Below are positions 15,496-23,775 of a DNA stretch of 64,000 bases, one piece after another. Origin of the DNA: Streptomyces triculaminicus (GTDB lineage: Bacteria > Actinomycetota > Actinomycetes > Streptomycetales > Streptomycetaceae); contig NZ_JAFMOF010000003.1 in assembly GCF_017349075.1 (NCBI RefSeq), forward strand, positions 1,054,001 through 1,118,000. Reading direction: 5' to 3'. The first letter of the stretch is position 1, and each line of letters opens with the position of its first letter. A program made the translations under genes and the position numbers. Under the pieces are notes generated by a model. That model searched no databases, had not been told where the DNA came from, and saw nothing but the letters and a program-made list of their open reading frames with translations.

Positions 15496-16773
15496 TCAGA
15501 CCGCGGTCTCGCCGAGGGCCTTCACCAGAATCGGAGTCACCTGCTCCACCTGCCAGGCGCGGGCCCCGTGCGAGGAGAGGATCTCCGCGACGGTGTCCGA
15601 CGTGGCCACCCTCGGCGGCTCCCAGCACAGACGGCGGACCGTGTCCGGGGTGATCAGGTTCTCCTGGGGCATGGTGAGCCGCTCGGCGAGCTCCGAGACC
15701 GCCGCGCGCGCGGCCGACAGCCGGGCGGCCGCGACCGGGTCCTTGTCCGCCCAGGCCCGCGGCGGGGGCGGGCCGGCCAGGGGCTGGCCGGGCTGCGGCA
15801 GCTCCGACTCCGGGAGCGCCTTGGCGCGCTCGACCGCCGACTGCCACTGCTCGAGCTGCTTGCGGCTCATCCTGTTCCCGAAGCCGGGCAGGGCCGCGAG
15901 CGCCTGGGCGTTCGGCGGCATGTTCAGGGCGGCCTCGACGATCGCGCCATCGCCGAGCACCTTGCCGGGCGAGACGTCGCGCCGCTGGGCGATGAGGTCG
16001 CGCGCGGTCCACATCTCGCGCACCACGGCCATCTGGCGGCGCCGGCGCACCTTGTGCATCCCGGACGTGCGGCGCCAGGGGTCCTTGCGGGGCGGGGGCG
16101 GCGGCGCGGAGGCGATGGCGTCGAACTCCTGGCGGGCCCAGTCGAGCTTGCCCTGCCGGTCCAGCTCCTCCTCCAGCGCGTCGCGCAGGTCGACCAGCAG
16201 CTCCACGTCCAGGGCGGCGTAGCGCAGCCACGGCTCCGGCAGCGGGCGGGTGGACCAGTCGACGGCGGAGTGGCCCTTCTCCAGGGCGTAGCCCAGGACG
16301 TTCTCGACCATGGCGCCGAGCCCCACGCGGGCGAAGCCCGCGAGCCGTCCCGCCAGCTCCGTGTCGAAGAGCCGCGTCGGCGTCATCCCTATCTCGCGCA
16401 GACAGGGCAGGTCCTGGGTGGCGGCGTGCAGCACCCACTCGGCGTCGGTGACGGCCTTGCCGAGGGCGGACAGGTCGGGGCAGCCGACCGGGTCGATCAG
16501 CGCGGTCCCGGCGCCCTCGCGGCGCAGCTGGACGAGGTAGGCGCGCTGGCCGTAGCGGTAGCCGGAGGCACGCTCGGCGTCGACGGCGACGGGGCCGGTG
16601 CCCGCGGCGAAGGCCGCGACCACGGCGGCCAGGGCGTCGGCGTCGGCGACGACCGGGGGGATTCCCTCGTGCGGCTCCAGCAGGGGGATCGGCGCCGAAT
16701 CGACGTCGTCCGGGGGGCCGCCCCCGGTGGTTCGCAGTGCAGTGTCTTCTGCGGTCTCTTGGGCGTCGGTCAC
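15496..16773 (-). CDS. rnd: Ribonuclease D-like 3'-5' exonuclease with HRDC domain
   Basis: A 425-residue DEDD-family exoribonuclease that matures or degrades structured RNAs. The exonuclease domain spans about residues 45-225: DxE motif in PVAVDAERASGY, middle aspartate in HAATQDLPCL, and YxxxD in RYAALDVELL. An HRDC nucleic-acid-binding domain follows near residue 255 (REMWTARDLIAQRRDVSPGK). Start is GTG at 16773. The gene lies just upstream of the whiI terminator and has its own terminator. Confidence 0.9.
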   Translation of the reverse strand: MTDAQETAEDTALRTTGGGPPDDVDSAPIPLLEPHEGIPPVVADADALAAVVAAFAAGTGPVAVDAERASGYRYGQRAYLVQLRREGAGTALIDPVGCPDLSALGKAVTDAEWVLHAATQDLPCLREIGMTPTRLFDTELAGRLAGFARVGLGAMVENVLGYALEKGHSAVDWSTRPLPEPWLRYAALDVELLVDLRDALEEELDRQGKLDWARQEFDAIASAPPPPPRKDPWRRTSGMHKVRRRRQMAVVREMWTARDLIAQRRDVSPGKVLGDGAIVEAALNMPPNAQALAALPGFGNRMSRKQLEQWQSAVERAKALPESELPQPGQPLAGPPPPRAWADKDPVAAARLSAARAAVSELAERLTMPQENLITPDTVRRLCWEPPRVATSDTVAEILSSHGARAWQVEQVTPILVKALGETAV

Positions 16774-16800
16774 CGCTCAAGGGTATCCGTGGATGGCAAG

Positions 16801-16832
16801 CGCCCGTCGCCGGAACGTTCCGGCGACGGGCG
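16801..16832 (-). terminator. Terminator downstream of whiI
   Basis: A perfect 32-base palindrome (16801-16816 against 16817-16832, centre AACGTT) lies between the whiI stop and the rnd start. In RNA it forms a long G+C stem that would end the whiI transcript. Confidence 0.85.
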
Positions 16833-16851
16833 CGGCGCGCCGGGAGAGCGG

Positions 16852-17511
16852 TCAGTGGATGATGCCGGTGCGCAGCGCCACGGCCACCATCCCGGCCCGG
16901 TCGCCCGTGCCGAGCTTGCGTGCGATGCGTGCGAGGTGGCTCTTGACGGTGAGCGCCGACAGGCCCATGGAGACGCCGATGGCCTTGTTGGACTGGCCCT
17001 CCGCAACCAGCCGCAGGACCTCGACCTCGCGCCCGGACAGCTCGCGGTAGCCGCCGGGGTGGCCGGGGGCGCCGGGCGGGCGCCGCTGCATCCGGGCGGC
17101 GGCGGAGCCGATGGGGGCGGCGCCGGGACGCCCGGGGACGCCGAGGTTCGTGCGGGTGCCGGTGACGACATAGCCCTTGACGCCGCCCGCGAGGGCGTTG
17201 CGCACCGCGCCGATGTCGTCGGCGGCGGACAGGGCCAGGCCGTTGGGCCAGCCCGCGGCGCGGGTCTCGGAGAGCAGGGTCAGGCCGGAGCCGTCCGGGA
17301 GGTGGACGTCGGCCACGCAGATGTCGCGCGGGTTGCCGATGCGCGGCCGGGCCTCGGCGATGGACGACGCCTCGATCACGTCCCGCACCCCCAGCGCCCA
17401 CAGGTGGCGGGTGACGGTGGAACGGACCCGGGGGTCGGCGACGACGACCATGGCGGTCGGTTTGTTCGGGCGGTAGGCGAGGCTAGCGGGTTGCTCGAGG
17501 AGTACGGACAC
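16852..17511 (-). CDS. whiI: WhiI, atypical response regulator for sporulation
   Basis: A 219-residue receiver plus LuxR-type HTH protein. In Streptomyces, WhiI is required for late aerial-hypha sporulation and acts as a heterodimer with BldM. The HTH sits at the C-terminus (SGREVEVLRLVAEGQSNKAIG, ending with TVKSHLARIARKLG). The receiver pocket is degenerate: one acidic residue of the usual pair is missing (Ala25-Asp26), while Asp68, Ser95 and Lys112 remain. This supports phosphorylation-independent function. Start is GTG at 17511 after GGAGGCCCG. Identification rests on the protein and on the rnd-whiI-DUF3000-hemE neighbourhood. A candidate sigma-WhiG promoter lies upstream. Confidence 0.88.
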   Translation of the reverse strand: MSVLLEQPASLAYRPNKPTAMVVVADPRVRSTVTRHLWALGVRDVIEASSIAEARPRIGNPRDICVADVHLPDGSGLTLLSETRAAGWPNGLALSAADDIGAVRNALAGGVKGYVVTGTRTNLGVPGRPGAAPIGSAAARMQRRPPGAPGHPGGYRELSGREVEVLRLVAEGQSNKAIGVSMGLSALTVKSHLARIARKLGTGDRAGMVAVALRTGIIH

Positions 17512-17596
17512 CGGGCCTCCAGTTGGGGGGAGTGGCGGGGACGGGTGCCGACTTGGGGATAAGCCGGGGCGATCCGTATGGGAAGGGTCACAAGGT

Positions 17597-17624
17597 CCTT
17601 CGGCAGCGAAACGGTCCGGCTTTA
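17597..17624 (-). promoter_or_regulatory. Candidate sigma-WhiG promoter of whiI
   Basis: Read on the minus strand: TAAA (17624-17621), 16 bases, then GCCGAAGG (17604-17597). The sigma-WhiG consensus is TAAA-N15/16-GCCGATAA, so the -35 and the GCCGA core match and the last three bases do not. It lies about 85 bases before the GTG at 17511. Control of whiI by sigma-WhiG is established in S. coelicolor; this exact site is inference. Confidence 0.55.
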
Positions 17625-17795
17625 GGGAATGATCACGAATTGGTGGTAACAATTCGGGCAATTCAGACGGTTGACCGATCAACTTGCTTCGCTTCGCGAC
17701 AACGGGACGCGGCCCCGCGAGGGCGACGGCCACGGCGGGACACGGCAGGGCGCAGCGGCGTACGACCAGACGTACGACCAGGGGAGAGGTACAGC

Positions 17796-18455
17796 TCAGC
17801 GGCTGTGCGGCCCCCGGCGCTGCGGCAGCGTCACGATGCCCGCCTCGGGCGCGCCGCCCGGCGGCAGCCCCGCGATCTGGCACAGCAGATCGCACCATGC
17901 CGACAGATGGGCCGCCGTGTCCGGCACGCCGCCCGCCGCGCCCGGCGCCGCGGGCGGGACCGTCGGCGACCACGACGCCCGGATCTCGATCCGCGTCGAG
18001 GGCTCCCGCTCGCGCAGCCCGCCGAAGTAGTGCGAGGCCGCCCGCGTCACCGTGCCGCTGATCGCCGCGTACGGCACCCGGCGCGCCTCCAGCGCGCCCG
18101 TGAGCCACGACCAGCACACCTCCGGCAGCAGCGGGTCCGCCGCCATCTCCGGCTCCAGCTCCGCGTGCACCAGCGTCACCAGCCGGAACGTACCGCCCCA
18201 CGCGTCATGACCCGCCGGGTCGTGCAGCAGGATCAGCCGCCCGTCCGCCAGCTCCTCGTCGTCCACGACGACCGCCGCCTCCAGGGCGTAGGAGTACGGG
18301 GCCAGCCGCTGGGGCGGCGGGGTGGCGTCCAGCTCGATCTCGGGCCGCAGGCGCACCCCTTGCAGCCCCGCGACCGCCTGCCGGAAGACGGACGGGGTGC
18401 CCTCCCCATCCGCGTCGTCCGGACCGTCCGAGAGGTGTCCCTGCGCCGCAGCCAT
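17796..18455 (-). CDS. DUF3000-family protein
   Basis: A 219-residue soluble actinobacterial protein of unknown function that is habitually found beside hemE. It contains PSVFRQAVAGLQGVRLRPE near the N-terminus and CWSWLTGALEARR in the middle, with no membrane segment or known catalytic motif. The ATG at 18455 begins 91 bases from the divergent hemE start. The frame is open much further upstream but overlaps hemE, so the extension is rejected. The interval between this gene and whiI (284 bases) holds the whiI promoter. Confidence 0.75.
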   Translation of the reverse strand: MAAAQGHLSDGPDDADGEGTPSVFRQAVAGLQGVRLRPEIELDATPPPQRLAPYSYALEAAVVVDDEELADGRLILLHDPAGHDAWGGTFRLVTLVHAELEPEMAADPLLPEVCWSWLTGALEARRVPYAAISGTVTRAASHYFGGLREREPSTRIEIRASWSPTVPPAAPGAAGGVPDTAAHLSAWCDLLCQIAGLPPGGAPEAGIVTLPQRRGPHSR

Positions 18456-18546
18456 GCCCGGAAGACTAGGCGGAACCACCCCCGGTTCCGGGTAGGGACA
18501 CCCACACGGGCGGGTCACTCGTTCGGCCCGTGCGAAGATTTGGGGC

Positions 18547-19635
18547 ATGAGTGAGCGCAGCCAGCAGCAGACGGGCCGCACCGCGGCACAGGTTTCGGTC
18601 CCCGCCGCCGTCCGTGATTCGGCGTTCCTGCGGGCCTGCCGCCGCGAACCCGTGCCGCACACCCCGGTCTGGTTCATGCGGCAGGCGGGGCGCTCGCTGC
18701 CCGAGTACCGCAAGGTCCGCGAGGGCGTCCCCATGCTCGAGTCCTGCATGCGGCCCGACCTCGTCACCGAGATCACCCTGCAGCCGGTGCGCCGCCACGG
18801 CGTCGACGCCGCCATCTTCTTCAGCGACATCGTGGTGCCGCTGAAGGCCATCGGCGTCGACCTCGACATCAAGCCCGGCGTCGGCCCGGTCGTCGCCGAG
18901 CCCGTGCGCACCCGCGCCGACCTCGAGCGGCTGCGCCCCCTCGACGCCTCCGACGTCCCCTACGTCACCGAGGCCATCGGCATGCTCACCGCCGAGCTGG
19001 GCTCCACCCCCCTCATCGGCTTCGCCGGCGCGCCGTTCACGCTGGCCAGCTACCTCATCGAGGGCGGCCCGTCGCGGACGTACGAGAACACCAAGGCCAT
19101 GATGTACGGCGACCCCGAGCTGTGGGCCGACCTCGTGGACCGGCTCTCCGTCATCACCTCCGCGTTCCTGCGGGTCCAGATCGAGGCCGGCGCGAGCGCC
19201 GTCCAGCTCTTCGACTCCTGGGCCGGCGCCCTGGCCCCGGCCGACTACCGCCGCTACGTCATGCCCGCCTCCCGCAAGGTCTTCGACTCCGTCGCCGGCT
19301 ACGACGTGCCGCGCATCCACTTCGGCGTCGGCACCGGCGAGCTGCTCGGCCTGATGGGCGAGGCCGGCGCGGACGTCGTCGGCGTCGACTGGCGCGTGCC
19401 CCTGGACGAGGCCGCCCGCCGCGTCGGCCCCGGCAAGGCGCTGCAGGGCAACCTCGACCCGACCGTCCTCTTCGCCCCGCGCGAGGCGGTGCGCGCCAAG
19501 ACCGACGAGGTCCTGGCGGCGGCGGCCGGTCTCGAGGGCCACGTCTTCAACCTCGGCCACGGCGTGATGCCGACGACCGACCCGGACGCGCTCACCCACC
19601 TCGTCGAGTACGTCCACGAGCGCTCGGCCCGATAG
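18547..19635 (+). CDS. hemE: Uroporphyrinogen III decarboxylase
   Basis: A 362-residue enzyme that removes four carboxyl groups from uroporphyrinogen III to give coproporphyrinogen III, the branch substrate for the HemY-HemQ route further right. Diagnostic sequences are PVWFMRQAGRSLPEYR (substrate-binding arginines), the catalytic aspartate in AIFFSDIVVP, and GFAGAPFTLASYL. The ATG at 18547 has no clear ribosome site. GAAGAT lies exactly 7 bases upstream of it, which suggests a leaderless transcript. It converges with the next gene with only 6 bases between. Confidence 0.96.
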   Translation: MSERSQQQTGRTAAQVSVPAAVRDSAFLRACRREPVPHTPVWFMRQAGRSLPEYRKVREGVPMLESCMRPDLVTEITLQPVRRHGVDAAIFFSDIVVPLKAIGVDLDIKPGVGPVVAEPVRTRADLERLRPLDASDVPYVTEAIGMLTAELGSTPLIGFAGAPFTLASYLIEGGPSRTYENTKAMMYGDPELWADLVDRLSVITSAFLRVQIEAGASAVQLFDSWAGALAPADYRRYVMPASRKVFDSVAGYDVPRIHFGVGTGELLGLMGEAGADVVGVDWRVPLDEAARRVGPGKALQGNLDPTVLFAPREAVRAKTDEVLAAAAGLEGHVFNLGHGVMPTTDPDALTHLVEYVHERSAR

Positions 19636-19641
19636 CGGGCG

Positions 19642-21012
19642 CTAGCGGATCAGGGTGGCCGTCTTCCGGGCGGCCACCAGCACCGGATCCCACACGGGCG
19701 AGAACGGCGGCGCGTACCCCAGGTCCAGCGCCGTCATCTGCTCCACCGTCATCCGCGCGGTGAGCGCGACCGCCGCGACGTCCACCCGCTTCGCCGCGCC
19801 CTCCCGCCCCACGATCTGCACGCCCAGCAGCCGGCCCGTGCCCTGCTCGGCCAGCATCTTCACGGTCATCTCCCGGGCGCCGGGGTAGTAGCCCGCCCGG
19901 CTCGTCGACTCGATCGTCGCCGTCACGAAGCGCAGCCCCACCGCGCGGGCGTCCTTCTCGCGCAGCCCGGTGCGGGCGATCTCCAGGTCGCACACCTTGC
20001 TGACGGCCGTCCCGACCACGCCCGGGAACGTGGCGTACCCGCCGCCCACGTTCATGCCGATCACCTGGCCGTGCTTGTTGGCGTGGGTGCCCAGGGCGAT
20101 GTGCCGGGTGCGCCCCGACACCAGGTCGAGGACCTCCACGCAGTCACCCCCCGCCCAGATGTTCGCGTGCCCGCGCACCCGCATCGCCAGGTCCGTCAGC
20201 AGCCCGCCCGACTCGCCGAGCGGCAGCCCCGCCGCCGCGGCGAGCGAGGTCTCGGGGCGTACGCCCAGGCCGAGGACGACCACGTCGGCCGGGACGTCGC
20301 CCGCCGACGTCGCCACCCCCACCGCCTCGCCGTCCGCCCCGGTGCGAACGCCCGTCACGGCCGTGTCCGTGACCACCTCGATGCCCATCCCCGACATCGC
20401 CTCGCGGACCAGCGCGCCCATGTCCGGGTCCAGCGTCGCCATCGGCTGCGCCGAACGCTCCACGACCGTCACCGCGCAGCCCCGCCGGACGAGGGCCTCC
20501 GCCATCTCCACGCCGATGTACCCGGCGCCGATCACCACCGCCCGGCGGGCGGCCGTCCGCTCCAGGCCCTCCAGCAGCGCCCGCCCGTCCTCCAGGGTCT
20601 GCACCCCGTACACCCCGCGGGCGTCGATGCCCTCGAGCGGCGGGCGCAGCGGCCGGGCGCCCGTGGCCAGGACCAGGTCGTCGTAGCCGTGCCAGGTCTC
20701 CCGGCCCGACGTCAGCTCCCGGGCCCGCACCCGCTGTCCGGCGACGTCGAGCTCGGTCACCTCGGTGAGCATGCGCAGGTCGATGCCGCGCTCGCGGTGG
20801 GCCTCGGGCGTCCGGGCGACGAGCGCGTCGGGGCCGTCGACGACGCCGCCGGTCCAGTAGGGGATGCCGCAGGCGGAGTACGAGGCGAGGCGGCCGCGCT
20901 CGAACGCGGTGATCGCCAGGTGCTCCCGGTCCCTCAGCCTGCGGGCCCGCGACGCGGCGGACATGCCCGCCGCGTCGCCCCCGACGACCACCATCCGCCG
21001 TTGCCCCGCCAT
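19642..21012 (-). CDS. FAD-dependent pyridine-nucleotide disulfide oxidoreductase, CoA-disulfide-reductase-like
   Basis: A 456-residue flavoprotein of the NADH oxidase / CoA-disulfide reductase group. FAD binding is at the N-terminus (MVVVGGDAAGMSAA), the single redox cysteine is in SYSACGIPYW, a second Rossmann motif is VIGAGYIGVEMAEAL, and the FAD aspartate is in IWAGGDCVEV. The single-cysteine SxxCGxPY motif favours CoA-disulfide or related thiol-peroxide chemistry over two-cysteine reductases. It lies 39 bases from pcaG on the same strand and may be co-transcribed with the pca genes. Exact substrate is unknown. Confidence 0.8.
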   Translation of the reverse strand: MAGQRRMVVVGGDAAGMSAASRARRLRDREHLAITAFERGRLASYSACGIPYWTGGVVDGPDALVARTPEAHRERGIDLRMLTEVTELDVAGQRVRARELTSGRETWHGYDDLVLATGARPLRPPLEGIDARGVYGVQTLEDGRALLEGLERTAARRAVVIGAGYIGVEMAEALVRRGCAVTVVERSAQPMATLDPDMGALVREAMSGMGIEVVTDTAVTGVRTGADGEAVGVATSAGDVPADVVVLGLGVRPETSLAAAAGLPLGESGGLLTDLAMRVRGHANIWAGGDCVEVLDLVSGRTRHIALGTHANKHGQVIGMNVGGGYATFPGVVGTAVSKVCDLEIARTGLREKDARAVGLRFVTATIESTSRAGYYPGAREMTVKMLAEQGTGRLLGVQIVGREGAAKRVDVAAVALTARMTVEQMTALDLGYAPPFSPVWDPVLVAARKTATLIR

Positions 21013-21051
21013 CGCGCGCCTCCCGTCGTCCCGCCGGTCGTGCGGCTCACG

Positions 21052-21600
21052 CTACGGGGCCCCGCCGAAGCGGAGGAACACCGTCTCCTCGTGGAGCGCG
21101 TCGCCCTGGAGACGGACGTCGAAGCGGTACGAGCGCGGGCGCGCCGCGTCGTGGGCGGCCAGCAGCGTGGCGCGCCGCTCGGCCGGCAGCGAGGCCAGCA
21201 GCGGGTCGTCCCCGGGCGGGCGGACGTAGACGCGGGTGAAGAGGTGGTGGGTCAGCCCGCGGGCGAACAGGCACAGCGCCAGATAGGGCGCCCCGCCCGG
21301 CAGCAGGGTGCGCAGCGCGTAGTGGCCGTCCTCGCCGGTGGGCACGCGCGCGAAGCCGGTGAAGGCGTCCCCGACGCGGTACGGGCCGCGGGCGGCGCCC
21401 GCCGGCGAGCCGTCCGGAGCCGCCTGCCAGAACTCCAGCAGCGCGTCCGGCACCGGCGCGCCCGGCCCGTCGAGGACGTACCCGTGCAGGGTGATCGCGT
21501 CGGGGTGTCCGGCGGGGGCGAGGTCGTCGCCGCCGGGGAAGGGCAGGGCCATGCCGAAGTAGGGCCCGACGGTCTGCGAGGGCGTGGGGTCCAGCGGCAT
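21052..21600 (-). CDS. pcaG: Protocatechuate 3,4-dioxygenase alpha subunit
   Basis: A 182-residue alpha subunit of the ring-cleaving, non-haem iron enzyme of the beta-ketoadipate pathway. It opens with the family motif PSQTVGPYFGMAL and carries ALLEFWQAAPDG, GFARVPTGEDGHY and LFARGLTHHLFTRVY. The iron ligands are on the beta subunit, encoded just upstream with one base between stop and start. The pair belongs to one operon read from pcaF. Confidence 0.92.
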   Translation of the reverse strand: MPLDPTPSQTVGPYFGMALPFPGGDDLAPAGHPDAITLHGYVLDGPGAPVPDALLEFWQAAPDGSPAGAARGPYRVGDAFTGFARVPTGEDGHYALRTLLPGGAPYLALCLFARGLTHHLFTRVYVRPPGDDPLLASLPAERRATLLAAHDAARPRSYRFDVRLQGDALHEETVFLRFGGAP

Positions 21601-21601
21601 G

Positions 21602-22353
21602 TCAGCAGCCCTCCCGCGTCGGGGTGGCGGGGGCCGTCCAGGTGGCGGCCGGACCGTCCAGAACGATGTCCCAGTGGTAGCCGAGGGAGAGCTCGGGCTC
21701 GTTCAGGTCGGGGTCGTAGACGGCGACCAGGCGGCGCCGGGCGTCCGCGTCGGGGAGGGCGTTGCGGATGGCGTCGTAGGGCAGGAGCGGGTCGTTCGGG
21801 AAGTACATCTGGGTCACCAGGCGCTGGGTGAAGGCCGTGCCGAACAGGGAGAAGTGCAGGTGGGCGGGGCGCCAGGAGTGGGGGTGGGAGGCCCAGGGGT
21901 AGGCGCCGGGCCGGATGGTGGTGAAGCGGTAGCGGCCGGAGTCGTCGGTCAGGCACCGGCCGGTGCCGGTGAAGTGGGGTCGAGCGGGGCCCGGCGGTCG
22001 TCGAGCCGGTGGGCGTAGCGGCCGGCGGCGTTGGCCTGCCACAGCTCCACCAGCTGGCCGCGCACCGGGCGGCCCCGGCCGTCCAGGACCCGCCCGCTGA
22101 CGGTGATGCGCTCGCCGATCGGCTCGCCCAGGTGCTGGCGGGTCAGGTCCGCGTCCAGCGGGCCCACGTCGCGGGCGCCGAAGAGGGGCGCGGCCAGCTC
22201 GACGGCGCCGGGGCCGAGGACGACCGGCACCGGTGGCCGCAGGGGTCTGCGCTCGACGACGCCGACGTAGGGCGGCGCCTCGCCGAAGCCGGCCCCACGT
22301 CCGGTCCGTCGCCGCTCCCCGTGCCGTTCACGTGCCGGTCCGTTCGCTGCCAT
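21602..22353 (-). pseudogene. pcaH: Protocatechuate 3,4-dioxygenase beta subunit, frameshifted
   Basis: The beta subunit carries the iron site. Here it is split over two frames. From the ATG at 22353 the first frame reads through QLVELWQANAAGRYAHR and RRAPLDP, then leaves the family. The second frame resumes with HFTGTGRCLTDDSGRY, AYPWASHPHSWRPAHLHFS and the iron-ligand region to the stop at 21602. The junction is a run of four G (21976-21979); five would restore RAPLDPHFTG and a 250-residue protein, the normal length. It is therefore either a recent single-base deletion or a sequencing error. All catalytic parts are otherwise intact. Confidence 0.85.
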
Positions 22354-22451
22354 GGCCTTGCCCTACCCCGGTCCGGCACCCGCGATCCCCGCCCGGACGG
22401 CCGTTATCGGTCAGGCTCGAGGCTCGCGGCGGGCGGAGGACGGCGGGCGGG

Positions 22452-23645
22452 TCAGCGCTCGAGGACCAGCGCCTGGCCCTGGCCGACGCCGATGCACAGC
22501 GCCGCCAGCCCCGTGCCGGAGCCCGCCGCCGCGAGCTGGTGGGCGACCGAACCCGCCAGCCGGGCGCCGGAGCAGCCCAGCGGGTGGCCGATCGCGATCG
22601 CCCCGCCGCGCGGGTTGACGACGTCCGGGTCGAGCTCCGGCCACTCGGCCAGGCAGCCCAGCGCCTGCGCGGCGAAGGCCTCGTTGAGCTCGAGGACCGC
22701 GAGGTCGGCGAAGGTGCGGCCGGCAGCGGCCAGCGCCCGCCGCACCGCCTCCACGGGGCCGAGCCCGTACAGGTCCGGCTCGATGCCGGTGACGGCCGAC
22801 GCCCGCACGCGGGCCAGCGGCTCCCGGCCCGTGGCCGCGAGGCCCGCCTCGTCGCACAGCAGCAGGGCCGCGGCACCGTCGTTCAGCGGGGAGGAGTTGC
22901 CCGCGGTGACCGTGCCGCCGTCCATGCGGAAGGCGGGCTGCAGCGCGGACAGTGCCTCGAGGGACGTGCTGTCGCGGATGCACTCGTCGCGGGGCAGGTC
23001 CACCCCGGGCAGCGGCACGACCTCGCCGTCGTAGGCCCCCTCCTTCCAGGCCCGCGCGGCCTTCTCGTGGCTGGCCAGCGCGAACGCGTCCTGGCGCGCC
23101 CGGGTGATGCCGTGCTTGTCGGCGATGCGCTCCGCGCCCTCACCGAGGGAGACGGTCCAGCGCGGGGGCATCCGCGGGTTCGTCATCCGCCAGCCGAGCG
23201 TGGTCGAGTACATCTCCTGGGGACCTGCGGGGAAGGCACGGTCGGGCTTGCGCATCACCCAGGGGGCGCGGCTCATCGACTCCACGCCGCCCGCGATCAC
23301 CACGGAGGCGTCGCCGACCGCGATGGCGCGGTAGGCCTGGACGACCGCCTCCAGGCCCGAGGCGCACAGCCGGTTGACGGTGGCGCCCGGCACGGTCACC
23401 GGCAGCCCGGCCAGCAGTACGGCCATCCGGGCCACGTCGCGGTTCTCCTCGCCGGCGCCGTTGGCGTTGCCGAGGACCACGTCGTCGACGCGGGCCGGGT
23501 CCAGTTCGGGCGAGCGGTCGACCAGCGCCCGGACGACGTGCGCGGCGAGGTCGTCGGGACGTACGCGGGAGAGGGCGCCGCCGTACTTGCCGACCGGGGT
23601 GCGGACGGCGTCGACGATGTACACATCCCGGATGCGGTCGTTCAT
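22452..23645 (-). CDS. pcaF: Beta-ketoadipyl-CoA thiolase (PcaF-type)
   Basis: A 397-residue thiolase. The active cysteine is in TVNRLCASGLEAV, with GHPLGCSGARL and the final LAALCIGVGQG. The stretch GNANGAGEENRDVARMAVLL is typical of PcaF rather than of fatty-acid thiolases. It would cleave beta-ketoadipyl-CoA to succinyl-CoA and acetyl-CoA, the last step of protocatechuate breakdown. The ATG at 23645 follows GGAGACCCC. It heads a pcaF-pcaH-pcaG unit divergent from hemY. pcaB, pcaL and pcaIJ are not in the window. Confidence 0.85.
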   Translation of the reverse strand: MNDRIRDVYIVDAVRTPVGKYGGALSRVRPDDLAAHVVRALVDRSPELDPARVDDVVLGNANGAGEENRDVARMAVLLAGLPVTVPGATVNRLCASGLEAVVQAYRAIAVGDASVVIAGGVESMSRAPWVMRKPDRAFPAGPQEMYSTTLGWRMTNPRMPPRWTVSLGEGAERIADKHGITRARQDAFALASHEKAARAWKEGAYDGEVVPLPGVDLPRDECIRDSTSLEALSALQPAFRMDGGTVTAGNSSPLNDGAAALLLCDEAGLAATGREPLARVRASAVTGIEPDLYGLGPVEAVRRALAAAGRTFADLAVLELNEAFAAQALGCLAEWPELDPDVVNPRGGAIAIGHPLGCSGARLAGSVAHQLAAAGSGTGLAALCIGVGQGQALVLER

Positions 23646-23775
23646 GGGGTCTCCGTAAACGTTCGTGACGGGTGGGACGGTGCGACGGTCGTGTGCGCGC
23701 GAGTCTCGGCGCGGCGCGGGGCTCTGTCAATGGGGTGCCGACGGGCGCCTCGTGGGGATTTGAGACAGTGGGGCC

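Noticed and set aside
15286..17562. A 758-codon + strand frame over rnd and whiI
   Set aside because: Overlaps two genes with recognisable catalytic and HTH motifs on the other strand; no domain in the translation.
21602..22353. Reading pcaH as two separate short genes
   Set aside because: Each half lacks essential parts of the dioxygenase fold. One added base joins them into a normal-length protein.
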